Shown here: positions 1 through 12,600 of the stretch, in pieces
Layout: each line of letters opens with the position of its first letter
Position numbering within the stretch: position 1 is the stretch's first letter
From: Nageia nagi
Lineage: Eukaryota; Pinophyta
NCBI GenBank assembly: GCA_050084985.1
Contig: JBITNC010000001.1
Location: 46,872,001 to 46,936,000 of the forward strand
Reading direction: 5' to 3'
Length of the DNA: 64,000 nucleotides
The notes under the pieces: model-generated
What the model was told of the DNA's origin: nothing
What the model saw: only the letters and a program-made list of their open reading frames with translations
Database searches by the model: none
Made by a program: the position numbers and the translations under genes

Positions 1-199
1 TATGCATCACTCTAAATATTTTCATTAGGATTATGTTTGAATTCAAAATGCTTATAGTCTTGAATGGTTGTTCTTTTACCTCCTCTTTCCCCTAGGTTCT
101 AGCTTACCACTATATCTTTTTAATTTCCATTCAACTTAAGTTTTGTATATCTTGCTTTGAGATCCTCAAAAGACTAAAATTGTAGTTTTCTTAAGTCTC

Positions 200-967
200 C
201 TCCAAATGCATTCTTTTCATACCTTTCTTCTTGATACTATTAATAATATTTTCCTTTCATAATCTTATCCTCTTTGCTATTTTCACCATTTCCTCTTTGG
301 CATTTTGGTTTTCAAGAGCCAAGGATCTTATCCTCATCTTCTTGTTAACCCACCTCCTTCCAATTTATAATATGAGGTCATCAATTTCCTCATCCTTAGT
401 TATTTCATGAATTATTAGACTATCCTTCCCATCTTCTACCCCTATTGCATTTACCTTTGCTTCCCATTCCTTCTTCACTTTATCCTTCTAATTCCTTATA
501 CTATAAGGAACTTTTCTCCCTCTTACTAAGGTTCTTTGAGGTTTCTTGGTCAAGGCCACCTTATACACCAGCTTAATAATCAACTAATGTAAAGGTACAC
601 TATTCAAATTGCCCTTGCACTTGTTAATTAAAATTTCTAAAGAATACATAATGAAAAATAGTAAGTTTACTATCTCATCACCTTTGAGCTTGAAATGGTT
701 TAATAATCCAAAGTGGTATGCATATAACACTTTATGTTGGCCTTACATCATTATATATTGCATCAAATATTTCACCATCTCATCCTAAGACTTAGAAAGG
801 CTAGTGCATTCAAAACCTAGTCCTAACTTAACAAAATCCTCTCCTTGTTGCCTAAACTTGAAGATCTCCTCAAACTTTTTGATCTTTGACTCCCTCTTTA
901 ATTATTTTCCTATGTTGGACATATGAATATCCTCTATAACATTCGCATAATTGAATTCAAAGGCCAT
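200..967 (-). pseudogene. Decayed unrecognised coding sequence
   Basis: Read on the minus strand from an ATG at 967 (MAFEFNYANVIEDIHMSN...), one frame continues for about 140 codons to near 540, and coding-like text goes on to about 200. The frame is interrupted by stops (for example KS*DEM, MM*GQH, LH*LI), with no frameshift in the well-read part. Each stop is one C-to-T or G-to-A step from Trp or Gln. Text such as DFVKLGLGFECTSL and AYHFGLLNHFKLKGDEIVN reads as real protein. An in-frame stop precedes the ATG. I do not recognise the family. It lies on the 3' side of the decayed LINE and on the same strand, and could belong to a different, older element or to a host gene. That it was once coding is fairly secure; its identity is not. 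Confidence 0.5.
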
Positions 968-1479
968 TTAATTCACCTTACAACACCCGTAGTTCTAATA
1001 TTTGGCCACCTCTAAAGATAAGCTTAAATTTAAACCATTGAAAGCTTTCATGAACTCCTTCATACCCCCATCACATAATATTTCCCACACCCATTCATTA
1101 TTTCTCACTATGTTTGTATTCATTGGCTTAGTTTTAACTATATCCTCCCATGCTCACTATTCTTGGCTACCATTTAGGTCACTATTCAAATGAGGCTAAC
1201 CTCAACAATTTCTTAATTAAGGCTTACAGCTATAACCCTCCCTTCATCAAATATGATATTATGTTCCCTTATGATCTCTTGCTACAAGTACCATAACTGA
1301 TAGTGTCTAATCAAAGGATTGTTAATTCCTATATATCCACTATTGTACTTTCTTAGTACCTCATCCCTCATCTAGCACTAAGTAAATTCACATGCTTCGC
1401 TCACCCCAAGTGCATTAACACTCCATAATGACTATCATTACCCTATTATGTTACAAAGTATAATTACCATATTAAGTTT

Positions 1480-4400
1480 GCATGGTATCCATCCTTTTCA
1501 AGATGGATTTACAATATTTTATATCATTACCATTAAACCATATTCTTTCCTTTACTCTTAATCAAATTATGTTTAGGATCACCTTAGCTTCACTCTCCTT
1601 CTACTCAAAGATTCCTTTGTTATGCTCCTTCCATATCTGCCAGTGATAATGAACTTGGATAACATTCCTACTACACCTCTCTCCCTTTTAATTATTCATC
1701 TCAATCTAATTAACTATCATCTCCACTACTATATTGAAGTGTTTCCAACCATACCCCATCCTCTCCACTAGTTTTCTCCAAATCCACCTAGAAAATTCAT
1801 AATGAACAAAAAGGTGATCTCTTATTTCTTCATAATTCTTACATAAAGGGCATCTATGTAGTCCCCTAAAACCTCTTTTATTAATTTTATCCCATGTTAA
1901 CATCTTATTATGAACCAAATTCCAACTAAAGAATGCAATTTTAGGGATAAGTGTTCCTTCCCAAACATATTTCCATACCTTCTTTTCCTAGTGATCAATA
2001 CCTTGAAAGAGGATGGATGCATTCTTAACACTAAACACTCCACACTGTAAAATATTTCTCATAATTGGGCTCCCATGGTCCTAATTATTTATTTCCTCCC
2101 TTATCTCTTCCAAAGCTTCCTCAATTTTCCTATCCTTGATTTTCCTAATAAGCCATGTTTGATTACCATATCCTAGTATTCTATAATTTTATCACCTTAT
2201 TTTCTTATCCCCCACCTTGCAGCCCTTCTAAGATTTTCATAGCTAGCTAAAAGAATCTCTGTTAACCAAGAATACTCCCAAGAAAAAATACTTTTTCCAT
2301 TACTTACCTTCCACCTAATAAATCTATTTAATAGTCTTTGCACTTGTTTCAAGCCATTTCAAAAAGGAGAACCTAAGGGGAGATTCTCAATTCCCAAAAA
2401 CTCATTATTCTCCTACAAGTATTTTTCTTTATAGATTCTTACAAAATATTTATCCTTTTCAATTATAAGTCTCCAATCCATCCTTTCTCTTAAAGCTACA
2501 CATAACCACTTGACTCTCTTTAACTCCATCCCCCCTTTCAATGTTTTGTAGCAAATTCTATCCTAGGCTACCAAAGCAAATTTTTTCTTCTCCTCTTCCT
2601 TGGTTCTATTCCATATGAAGTCCCTACATAGTCAATCAATTTTTCATGCTACTATTGTAGTAATTTTAAACACCAAGGATGAGTAAATGGGCAAGCTCTA
2701 AAGTGTGTGTTTAATAAAACAAAACCTCCCTACATAGCTTAAGGTTTTGTTCTGCCACCCCATAAACTTACCCTTAATTCTATCTACTAAGTTATCCCAA
2801 TAGGAAGTCTTAATCCTTCCAACAAATAAAAGTATCCCAAATAAATCATAGGAAGGCTTTCAAGTTGGCAACCAAGAATACTAGTCAACCTCTTTTGCTT
2901 CTACATGGAGGAGTTCAAAGCATAAATCTTAGATATCTATATATTAACATTCTAATGTGAGACTCTTTCATACATGGATAGGATTTATTTAAATTTTTTG
3001 GCTTCACTATCTTAGCTTGACCCAACATGATTGTATCATCCATAAAATGATGATGAGTGATGGGGATCCCTTTGCTTATTGGGTTTATACTAATTAATTC
3101 TCCTTTCCCTTGGGCCTCTTTTAGTGCTCTACCAAGAGATTCCATCATAATTATGAACAATTAAGAAGATAGAGGGTCACCTTACCTCAGCCCTCTTCCT
3201 AACTTGAAAAATCCCATTCGCTTCCCATTCATTAAGATAGAAAAATTGGGATTTAAAATACACTAAAATATCTAGTTCTTAAACTTTTCTCCAAAACCAA
3301 ATTTTTTGAGAACTTTCATCAAAAATAACCAATCCACTTGATCATAAGCCTTCTCCATATCTAGTTTCACTAACATTGCTTCTTCCTTTCTCATGTAGAT
3401 TGAGTAAAAGGTTTCATGCATCATAATAATACCATCCATGATCTACCTTGTATGAATAAAGCCATCCTATTTAGATGATATCAATTTTGGTGGTAGAGGT
3501 TTCAACCTTTTAGCCATTACTTTAGTAATAATTTTGTATGTCACATTACATAGACTTATCAATATATAATATTTAATACTGTTTACATTATGAGATTTAG
3601 GGATCAAAGCTATAAAGGTATTATTCCATTCTTTCAATAGATTGCTATTCTTAAAGAATTCCTTCACAACTTCACTTACCTCCCTCCAAATTATATCCAA
3701 GTTATTTTAAAAAAAAACTATCGAAAATCCATATGGGCGTGGAGATTTTTCATATACATAAGTTTAACTACCTTCTAAACTTCTTCATTAGTAACATGTT
3801 CCTCTAGTTTTTCATTCCAAATAGATGTCATGATTCTAGAAATCAATTGTATTATTTTCCCACACTACCTTTCATCAATCTCATTTTTTAACCCAATAGA
3901 TTTTTATAAAAAAATTCTATCTCTTCTTTAATTTCTTCTTCCTATAGAGTAATGTTCCTATTTGCTTTTTTGAGTTCAATAATTCTATTTATACTTCTTG
4001 TTTGGAGGGTTGTTAACTTAAAACACCTCATGTTCCTATCCACCATCTTGAGATAAGAAATTCTCACCTTTTATTTCAAATAAGTCTCCTCCTAGGATAA
4101 AGTGTTATAGTAATATGCAAAAAGTTTCTTCTCTCTTCTATCAATGTCCTCCATCCTTCCCTTTATTATGATTTCTTATTTTATTTCTTTGAATTTTCCC
4201 TTGATCGTATCTTTTCTTGCTATTACATTATGAAACACCTCCTTTTTCCACTTCTTAACACTCTTCTTTACTTTCTTTAGTTTTTAGGAAAGCCTAAACA
4301 TCATAGTACCTTTAACCCTTATCTTTAAAGCTTTCATGGCTCATCCATATGTACTCAAATTTCAAGGGTGTCTTCTTCTTTTGTTTTGGTTCTAATAGTA

Positions 4401-5098
4401 GCACAAGGGGCTTGTGTGATGAATCAATTTTAGGCAAGGAAAGAAATCATAATTCTAATATTCCTCCACCTAGTAATCTATTTCTATGACTTTTTCTAAT
4501 TACCTTTGAATGAAATTCCTTCCTTTTTTTCTATTCAACCAAGTGAAGTTAATCCCCTTCAACGATAAATCTATCAGCTAATTCCTATTAACAAATTCCC
4601 TTAAATCCTCCATTCCTTGAAAAATTCACCCTTCCTCCAAATTTATCTTCCAAATTTAAAGGAACATTGAAGTCACCTACAACTAACCATGGTTTTAAAA
4701 TAAAACCCTATCTATGAGACCCAAGCTCCTCCCATAATCTTCTCCTCTCACTTAGGACATTAGGAGCATAGATATTAGAGAGAATGAAAGAGAAACCATA
4801 CTTTATGTTCTTAATTCTCAAGGATATACCTCTATTATTATTCCATGGGACCCTTTGCATATTAATTGATTTGGGATTAGAAAAAACATATAAAAATATT
4901 AATTTCCTCTAGTATTAATATATTCCAAACTTGCTTCCTTCCAAATTTTCATTTTAAATTTATCTTGGTTTTATTTTTCCATTTTTATTTCTTACAGCAG
5001 TACTAAATTTGGTTTTTCATTTCTAATTATTTCCTTTACAACTTTTTTATTTTTTGGGGAATTTACCACCCCTCACATTCCATATAATAATTTTTATT
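1480..5098 (-). pseudogene. LINE ORF2 relic (endonuclease, reverse transcriptase, zf-RVT)
   Basis: This was the LINE replicase: an APE-type endonuclease that nicks the target, followed by a reverse transcriptase. Visible landmarks in order on the minus strand are the N-terminus KIIIWNVRG near 5090, PNLVLLQEIK (family QETK) near 5030, and WLVVGDFN near 4670-4695. Next come an RT block ALIPKSHNVNSIKYY...LCNVTYKII at about 3520-3620 and the catalytic box FMDDT (family F[AV]DD) at about 3030-3050. Last are the zf-RVT knuckle CPLCKNYEEIRDHLFVH at about 1800-1850 and a C-terminal WQIWKEHNKGIFE segment near 1610. The initiator ATG reads ATA. Stops and shifts are spread throughout. Confidence 0.75.
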
Positions 5099-5109
5099 GA
5101 TTCCTATTT

Positions 5110-6276
5110 GAGATGTTTCTATCACCTCCACTCTACTCTAGAGTGATCGAAGTAGAATTTCCCACATCTATTATGCTTCTAGTAGCTTTTTGAGTTTTAA
5201 CTATTGATTGTACATTCTCTTTTTTAGGTCCCTTATCCCTCATATACTTCTTTTATATTACTTGTTATTACTCATTTTGGGCTACATCTCCTCTTTTCTT
5301 GAACCCTTCATCCCCTCATGATATTATATCTCTCCCCCTAGTAATTCCATAAAGATTATCCCTTAGGGTCCTTTCCACCAATGGAGAGCTCATAAAATAG
5401 GTTTCCATAACCTATGTGGGAGATCCTAGTTGGATACCATCATATCTTGAAGCCTTTCTTTCTCAAGAGTATCTAAAATACTCAAATGCTTTAGGGATAA
5501 GAACTTATTTAAATTCCTCTACTTTCTCATAATTACCTCCTAAGGATTCTCCCAATTCACTAGCCTTTTACGTTTCCTAAAACATCTCAATTTGATCTAA
5601 GTTATCAAATGATCTTCCCGTTTACCTCCAAGAACCTACTTTTATCTATTGCTTTCTTTGGTGGCAATCAGATGCAAAATGCTCAGAAGAACTGCAAAGG
5701 CTACACTTAGTCTCTTTCTCCTTATTACATGGATATTCGGATTCCAAAGTGACCCATTTTGGAATTAATATTAATTTCCACTAGAAGGGGATCTTATATA
5801 TTTAATTTGACACAAATTATAGTTGTAAATATATTCTTCCTCTAAAATTTTTCATCATTCCTAGTGAATTCACCAATTGAGTTCCCAACTATCTCTATGA
5901 TCATTTCATTTGATAAGTGTTTTGATAGACCATAGAGACTTACACAAACTGGGAATTTTGAGATGTTCTCAATTTTTAGATCAAATCCCTCATACCATTG
6001 CCTTATAAATATCCCTAAGTTCCCTAGGAACTAAGGCCCTCCATCCAAAACATGTTGAAGATATTCTTGAAAATCAAAATAAATAGCAATTAATCCCTTG
6101 GGTAACATTGAAAAACTTACTTAACCTTTTAACTCCCATTTCTTGATCACCTAGCTCTTTAGGCTTTAAATCCTTGACCACTAACCTATGAAATTCTTGA
6201 TGGCATACAACTTGAGCTCTTATAGATATTCATCAATCACTTCATCTTTGATTCTAATTTTAAGTATGGTCTCCAT
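5110..6276 (-). pseudogene. LINE ORF1 relic (DUF4283 plus CCHC zinc knuckle)
   Basis: In plant LINEs ORF1 encodes an RNA-binding protein that coats element RNA in the ribonucleoprotein. The likely start is the ATG at 6276 (METILKIRIKDEVIDEY). Segments such as WYEGFDLKIENISKFPVCVSL and IVGNSIGEFT line up with WKPGFDPSKKQLMQAPLWVTL and GIGNSFGKFV in the ORF1 at the right edge of the window, which identifies the DUF4283 region. A zinc knuckle of form CX2CX4HX4C (CSLCSSSEHFASDC) lies at 5664-5705 and keeps all four ligands. Several stops and frame changes make it non-functional. Confidence 0.7.
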
Positions 6277-6280
6277 TTTC

Positions 6281-8700
6281 TTACACAAGGCCCATCCTTC
6301 TCTTTTTCTTAATCTTTTGTTCTCTTTTCATTGACTACCTCACTAAATGATTTTCCATCTTTTCCCCACACCTTCCACCTATGATCACCCTACTCTCCTC
6401 CCCTTGATGGAACATGTAATCATGTTGTCCCTCATAAATTCCAACTTATTGACATTTTCAAACTCCTTTATGTTAATGTTATATTACTTATTAGTATCAA
6501 TAAAGGCTGATATAAGCATTATATTATGTAATGGTATTTTAAGGTAATCTCATGTGCTTACACATAGAGTAAAATATGCATGGATGAGTATCAAATTTCA
6601 TCTTAATAGGACCTTGCATATACTCTTAAATGTATTTATGGTGTCTCTTAACACCACCTATGAAGATTAGATCTATCACACTTAAGACCTATATGTTATC
6701 CATACTTTGTAATATTCCTAGAAGTGGCTTGAATAACATCAACTCCATACCTTATGACCTACATCCTCAAGAATGCTAGCATAAATGGTATGCTACATTC
6801 ATCATCTCACTCTAAAATCAAGGATATGAAAATCAATGCATGACAAGCTTCCATATATAGGTATCTCCATTAGCTAGTTAGGTAATAAGTATCTTTCTTT
6901 AATCCTTTATGCCATAGGTTATAAATCTAATGTAGTAACTTAATCCATTAATTTGATCATTATCATTCTAAGTTAATAGTATATGTATATTTTATTCTAT
7001 TAAGCATTGTAGGCTATAAGTTCCATAGTATTGGTTGTAATTTAAGTAGATGCATGATATCTTTGTAACACTTTATCCATAATTAGGGTTATATTTTATC
7101 ATCTATACCCACCTTAGTACATTTCTAAAATAACCACAACACTACTATAGCCACCTAAATATGATTTCTATTTATATAAAAATATATTTTAGGTAAAAAG
7201 GGCATAAATTGTAAAAGATAGTTGAAAGCGTTAAAAGAAATATCATAACCAATGTAATTGGTGCCAATATCAAGAAAAGCACCACATCATATGTAATTCA
7301 TGTGGATCTCAAAAAGCATTGATATTCAAGGAACTAAGCTAAAAAATAAGACTAAGGGAAGAGTATTTCCTATCAGATAATAAAATATTAGATAGTTTGA
7401 TTGATGATTGTTCCACTCTTTCAATAACAATGATATCTTTTAACACCACCTATTTGAGGATATCTTTTCTACTCTTTGTATTAATATTAGATTGATTGAG
7501 TTCATCTTTGTTTTTATCAATTATGATAATCAAGGTTATGCATAAGGAATTTTGAAAAATTGAAATAAATAAAATAGTGGTGAATTGATTTTGAAATATT
7601 AGCAATTCATTCCCAAAATGACATAGAAGTAATGGCAATATTTTAAAAAAATTAAAATTAATTTAGAAAATTTTGGCTAATTGATATCATTTTAAAACAA
7701 AAGTTAAAAATTATAGGTGACTTATTCATATTAATGTATAATTTATATTTTAACTAGAAAAATATTTCATAAAATATTACAATTGATATCTATACATTCT
7801 TTAAAGAATATGCTTAACAAGTTTGCATAAGAAAGAGCAGTTGATCTTCTTCATATCTATACATTCTTCTTTAGAGTTTAGACATATATAAAATTTTATG
7901 TAGAGAAATAAGTTGATATTATAATGTTGCTCTTAGTGACAATAGGAAAAAGAGCACTAATGTCAAGTTCTTCATATCCAATGTCTACATAGATTCCATT
8001 TGGCCCAACCTTGATCAATAGCATTTGTTTTAGGTTAAATGGACACTATTTCATTGTCACTAGTACAAAATATTTTATGGAGAATAGTTAGAGTTAAGAA
8101 TATAACTCCTTACTTCTCCACTTCTTTGCACTAGTGAATCTGGGTGACTAGACCCCATTCATGGCTCAACTTCATCAATAAAATGTTTGTTGAGTTGTTA
8201 CTATTCAAATATTAGTTTAATGAAAATAAAATTCAAAATAAATAAAATGTTCATTTATTAACCACAAACTAAAATGATTACCTTATGAGTGCCAATGCAG
8301 AGAACTTAGAAGGCCAAGGGGAAGGGAACCACTCAGCTCTCCCCTTACGGGGATTCCCTCATATTTTGGAAAGGAATCCAAATACAAATTTTAAAAATAT
8401 TAATGATAGACAAAATTGGATCGATTTCATATTTGGAATTCTTTTACAAAATAGGATGGAACTTCATTCCATATTCAATATTCATCATTGGTTGATCTAT
8501 GCTAATTATTGATTCATTAAGCAACTATTAACTTGAATACAAATATAAATCCAAATTATCTATTTATAGAAATGTTCTAATTCATTTTCATATGTGAAAT
8601 GTCAATCAACATGCTTAACATGTTATTTTAGTCCTAATCTCAGGTACTACTATACAAAATATCATAAGTTGAGTGTCTGCTTTACATAGGAATAAGTACA
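6281..8700. other. Intergenic AT-rich stretch, nothing recognised
   Basis: No domain, tRNA, LTR or TIR was recognised. Open frames here are short (up to 75 codons) and show no protein-like texture. One small point: a segment of about 30 bp near 7826-7856 (core GCATAAGAAAGAGCAG) recurs at 8746-8776, close to the start of the motif array. Confidence 0.5.
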
Positions 8701-8709
8701 ATATTCATA

Positions 8710-9570
8710 AGATGAGCAATAGTTGAGTATTCAAACAATTGAATGCATAAGAAAGAGCAGTCATTCATCTTCATAAAGAGAAAACACTTGACTGCAAACA
8801 TGAGTAGATGCTCGACTATAGATATGAGCAAATGCTTGACTACAAAGATACGTAAATGCTTGACTATAGAGATAAGCAAATACTTAACTATCAAGATGAG
8901 CATACACTTTGTTGTATAGATGAGCATATGCTCAACTATAGATATGAGAAAATTCTCAATTGAAAATATAAGAGATGCTCAACCAAAGAGGATAGAAGAT
9001 GCTTGATTGCAAATAAGAGTAGATGCTCAATTACAGAGGTGAGCATATGCTTAACTGTAGCCATGAGCATATGCTCAAATGCAGAGAATAGAAGATGTTT
9101 GATTATAAAGAAGATTAAACACTCAACTATAGAGGATAGGATATGCTCAACTATAGAGAATAGAATACACTCGACTATATTTAAAGGAAGATGTACATCT
9201 TCATAAAGAGAAGATGTATTATTTATTCATAAAAAGATGTTCATCTTTTGAAAGAGAAGATGATTATCTTCATAAAGAGAAGATGCAAGTCTTTATAAAG
9301 ATAAAATACACATATTTAAAAAGAGAAGATGTGCATCTTCATAAATTGAAGATATGCATCTTCAAGTAGAGAAGATGCGCATCTTCATAAATCAAAAATA
9401 TGCATCTTCAGAAAGAGATGCGCATATTTAGAGAGAGAAGGTGTGCATATTTAGAGAGAGAATATGTGCATCTTTAAAAAGAGGAGATGTGCATATTCCA
9501 AAAGAGAAGACATGCATCTTCATAAAGAGAAGACATGTATCTTCATAAAGAGAAGATGTGTCTTCATAGG
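8710..9570. repeat. Left motif array, two unit types of about 22-24 bp
   Basis: From about 8710 to 9190 the sequence repeats variants of GAGCATATGCTCAACTATAGA, with AGATGCTCGACT the sharpest core (near 8814). From about 9190 to 9570 it switches to units built on AAGATGTGCATCTTCATAAA, which contains the inverted repeat AAGATG/CATCTT. Open frames across it are by-products. It ends about 90 bp before a TATA box, so it may act as promoter or transposase-binding sequence for the plus-strand gene. Confidence 0.75.
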
Positions 9571-9658
9571 ATGATAGACACTTATAAGTGGAGGCCATGT
9601 TGCTATGAGCATGCTTTCCATGTGTCATAATTGAGTACAAGTTAGGATTTTATATGGC

Positions 9659-9666
9659 TATAAATA
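9659..9666 (+). promoter_or_regulatory. TATA box of the plus-strand gene
   Basis: TATAAATA sits in GGCTATAAATAGCCC, about 250 bp upstream of the first plausible ATG (9913) of the decayed four-exon gene and just downstream of the motif array. Spacing and context fit a core promoter. No experimental support is available. Confidence 0.5.
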
Positions 9667-9912
9667 GCCCATTTTTTCCTCATTTTTATGTTTCATTGAA
9701 CTTATCTTTATGACTCATCACCTACAATCTCTAGTATTCCTTCCTTTTATCCTTTCATAATTTCTAGCATTTTTTTGAAATACAATGGTATCATCTTTTG
9801 AACCCTTCTCCTCCCATGGTCAATCAGTTATTACCATAAAGTAATTTGTGTATAAAAATCTTTTGATCAACATTTTTACAAAGCTTTGCCTTACATCTAG
9901 TTATTATATGAC

Positions 9913-12087
9913 ATGGGTAGGAGAAATAGGTCTACTCAGAATAATGACCACGGGCATGTTTAGGGATAATTATGAGCTTTTTTATCAAATTATTTTTGGT
10001 TACAATAATGAAAGGTTTGAGAATTTTGTCAAAATGTATGGGCAAACCATATTATTTTCCATTCAAATATGATTGGTCTTCTTATATTTTTGATAGAATT
10101 AGAACTAATCTTTATAAGAACATTTCTAAAGCATCACCTCATAACCATGTTTCCTATAGAAATTATTTAGCTACATTTTTCTATCAAACTTATTTGAATT
10201 TGAAATAAGAAGACACTCCAACCATCTACAGTCCAAATTTTAAAGAGTTTATGTTGAGCAAAGAAGAAATGAAGGTATTATGAGTTATGGAGTCATTTAC
10301 TTTCATATTTGTTATAGGAAATTAGATACAATATTTTGTCTTATTATTTTTTTGTAGGAATGAGTAAAATTTACTTCTTCATGGTGAAGTGTTAATCTTA
10401 AATTCCATCAATCATAGGATTGTGAAGATTCAAAGGCCACCTTTCCTACTCTTGTAAGAAAAAACAAGAAGAGGAGGAGGATAACTATAGTACTAGATGA
10501 GGAAGATAGACCTTCTACATCAGTCCACATAGCATAATCTTCTACACATTCTCTATCTAAAGATGATTTTGGAGAAGATATGCAATGATAGCCATCACAA
10601 TAAGAGAAACCACAATAAAAATAGCCACAACAGTAATAGCCATACTAGAAACAACCATTATTACAACAATAAAAATGGTAGTAACAACAACAGCAATAAT
10701 AATAGCCATAACAATAAGCATAGTATCAATAAAAAGAAGGTATTTTAATATCTTCATATCACATGTGGTAATCAAGAATTATACAATTTTAAATATTTCT
10801 AATAGGTATTCTTATTGTTTGTTTTGTAGTCCCTCAATGTCTAATGAGAAGACAACAAAGGGGAAAGAATATTAGGCTTAATGTATTATCATCGCCAAGT
10901 GAAAACAATATATGAAGGTGCATTGTCACTCAGTAGAATGTTTGCCTCGAATCATCCCCATGTATTCCTAATATTGCAAGTATGTCTCTAGGTGGGATCT
11001 CCTTGGCTTTCAATAGGAACACTCTTTGTGAGCCACCACTAGATGAAGATTTTCTTTTGTAGGGTGTGGTTCCCTTAAACTAAAATCTAGTTAATGCCCT
11101 TCAAAATTGAGAAACTCAAGAGGTGGAAATAACATCTCTTAATATTGGTATTGCTCCTCCTTCAACAACACCTACATCAAGAGGTCCTTTAGAAGGAGAT
11201 CATATTTTAATAGAGGAAGAACATATATTTTCTAAATTAACTATTTTAATAGCAACTAATTTGGAAGAAATAATAAAATAAATTATTTTGAAGGACATTT
11301 CCATAGCAAGGATGTGGTAAATTTGAGCTAAAATTTTGTTTAAAGAACTTTTAGCTCAATTTCCTAACATTGGCAAGAGGGAACATTTGTTTTCTTTAAT
11401 TGAAGATGAACCTGAAAAGTTGGATGCTTTATTTTAGTAGGCACTTTAAGTAAAGATAAAATCACCATTTCATCAAGAGATAATTACTTGGATATATGCC
11501 TTAACAAGTTGGAAATCTAAATACCAAAGCCCAAGCATACTTCAATCAATGTAGTTTGGATAAAGAGAAAGTGAAAATAATAGAGGTAAAAAAAGTAATT
11601 GCAGAGGTATTATTTTTTTTATTATATATTTTTGTATAATATTTTGGAATCTATATTTCAAAAAATTTAACATTATCAAATATTTATTTTACAAGTAAAT
11701 TATGATAATTTGCTCAAGTAGGTGAATAATTATGTCGTACAGTTAGAGAAGAATTGAAAAGGAATCCAATAGAGTAATGTTCTAAAAGATAGACTAAAGA
11801 ACAATATCAAGGATAACATAAATTGAAAAGAATCATAAAGGAAATGGCTGAGCTTTTCAAAATGCCAATTGGTATTGATGTTGAAGATATAATTGCAAAC
11901 AAAAATTGTTGTTGACCATCTCGATTCAGCTACTAAGGGTGTGGTAGAACTGTTGAGTTACAGAGGATAGTAAAACCAATGGGTTGAAATGATAAGGAAA
12001 AGGTTATGTTCCAAGGTAGAGAAGGCTATGAAATCACTAAGGATATTATGGAAGTTTAAAATTAAATTTGATGTATTTTTAAGTTGA
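9913..12087 (+). pseudogene. Decayed four-exon gene of unrecognised family
   Basis: Exons: about 9913-10274, 10358-10739, 10830-11606 and 11722-12087. The three introns (83, 90 and 115 bp) start GT and end AG, and coding phase is kept across each junction (phase 0, phase 1, phase 0). Exon 1 gives FGYNNERFENFVKMYGQ and YYFPFKYDWSSYIFDRIRT, with two small indels near its start. Exon 2 holds a basic, NLS-like KNKKRRRR, acidic DEEDRPSTS, and a tract readable as former Gln codons. Exon 3 gives FKELLAQFPNIGKREHLFSL and PFHQEIITWIYALTSWKSK. Exon 4 has a coiled-coil look (VVQLEKNWKGIQ) and ends ...KIKFDVFLS. Damage is mainly in-frame stops plus one shift near 11550. I recognise no domain. A role as second protein of a DNA transposon is inference; a host gene caught between repeats is the alternative. 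Confidence 0.55.
10583..10736 (+). other. Decayed Gln-rich tract in exon 2
   Basis: In the exon 2 frame this stretch of about 51 codons has 18 stops (TAA, TAG and one TGA) mixed with about 14 intact CAA/CAG codons and several CCA. All the TAA and TAG codons are one C-to-T change from CAA or CAG, so the original was probably a Gln/Pro-rich activation-type region. A simple trinucleotide microsatellite could look alike, but the flanking in-phase splice sites favour the coding reading. A hydrophobic frame on the other strand is its shadow. Confidence 0.5.
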
Positions 12088-12289
12088 ACTTTTTTTGTTC
12101 ATCAAAATGTATAATTTTTGAATATACAATTGTAATGGTGAAATTGAAAAACTTTCAATATAATGATGGTTTATCATGTTTTCATATTGTATATTGAATA
12201 TGGTTTATCATGTTTGCAATAAATTCTATTTATATTGACATGTTTGCATATTGTATATTGAATGATGTACCATTATTTATCATACAAAA

Positions 12290-12600
12290 GAGGTGTGTCT
12301 GCATATAGAAAATGAGTATCTATAACAAGAAGATAATCATTTACATAATGTACACATACATATTCTTAATGTATATGCTCAGTTAAATACTAAAGATGAG
12401 TCGCTAAATTAAGAAGATGTACATCTACATTCCCATATGATCATCTACGTATTGCAAATATTTATCTTCTTAATGTAAACGTACATCTTATTAATGCAAA
12501 TGCACATCTTCATAATGCAAACACACATCTTTGTAATGCAGATGCTCATCTTTGGTATTCATTCAAGTGTCTACATATAAAAGATGAGCATATTCATTGA
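12290..12600. repeat. Central motif array between the convergent genes
   Basis: Imperfect units of about 22-24 bp built on AATGCAAATGCACATCTTCA, with a late unit AGATGCTCATCTTT, lie just past the 3' ends of both convergent genes. The CACATCTTCAT core is the reverse complement of the ATGAAGATGTG core in the second half of the left array. This links the array to the same element. Confidence 0.6.

Larger units (their letters stand above)
1300..6280 (-). mobile_element. Old L1-type LINE, degenerate, minus strand
   Basis: A full two-ORF plant LINE can be followed from high to low coordinate: DUF4283-like ORF1, CCHC knuckle, endonuclease, reverse transcriptase and zf-RVT domain. The order matches the intact LINE at 59-64 kb, but dozens of stops and shifts break it. 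The plus strand here is pyrimidine-rich because the sense strand is purine-rich. Neither a poly(A) tail nor target-site duplications could be placed, so both ends are approximate. The divergence from the LINE at 59-64 kb points to an old insertion of a related but distinct lineage. Confidence 0.8.

Noticed and set aside
8640-8710. Terminal inverted repeat of the candidate transposon
   Set aside because: Comparison of 8,640-8,710 with 16,030-16,140 reversed gave only short chance matches.
10557-10775. Hydrophobic 72-codon minus-strand frame
   Set aside because: Antisense of the Gln-codon-rich tract; Ile/Val-rich text is the expected complement.
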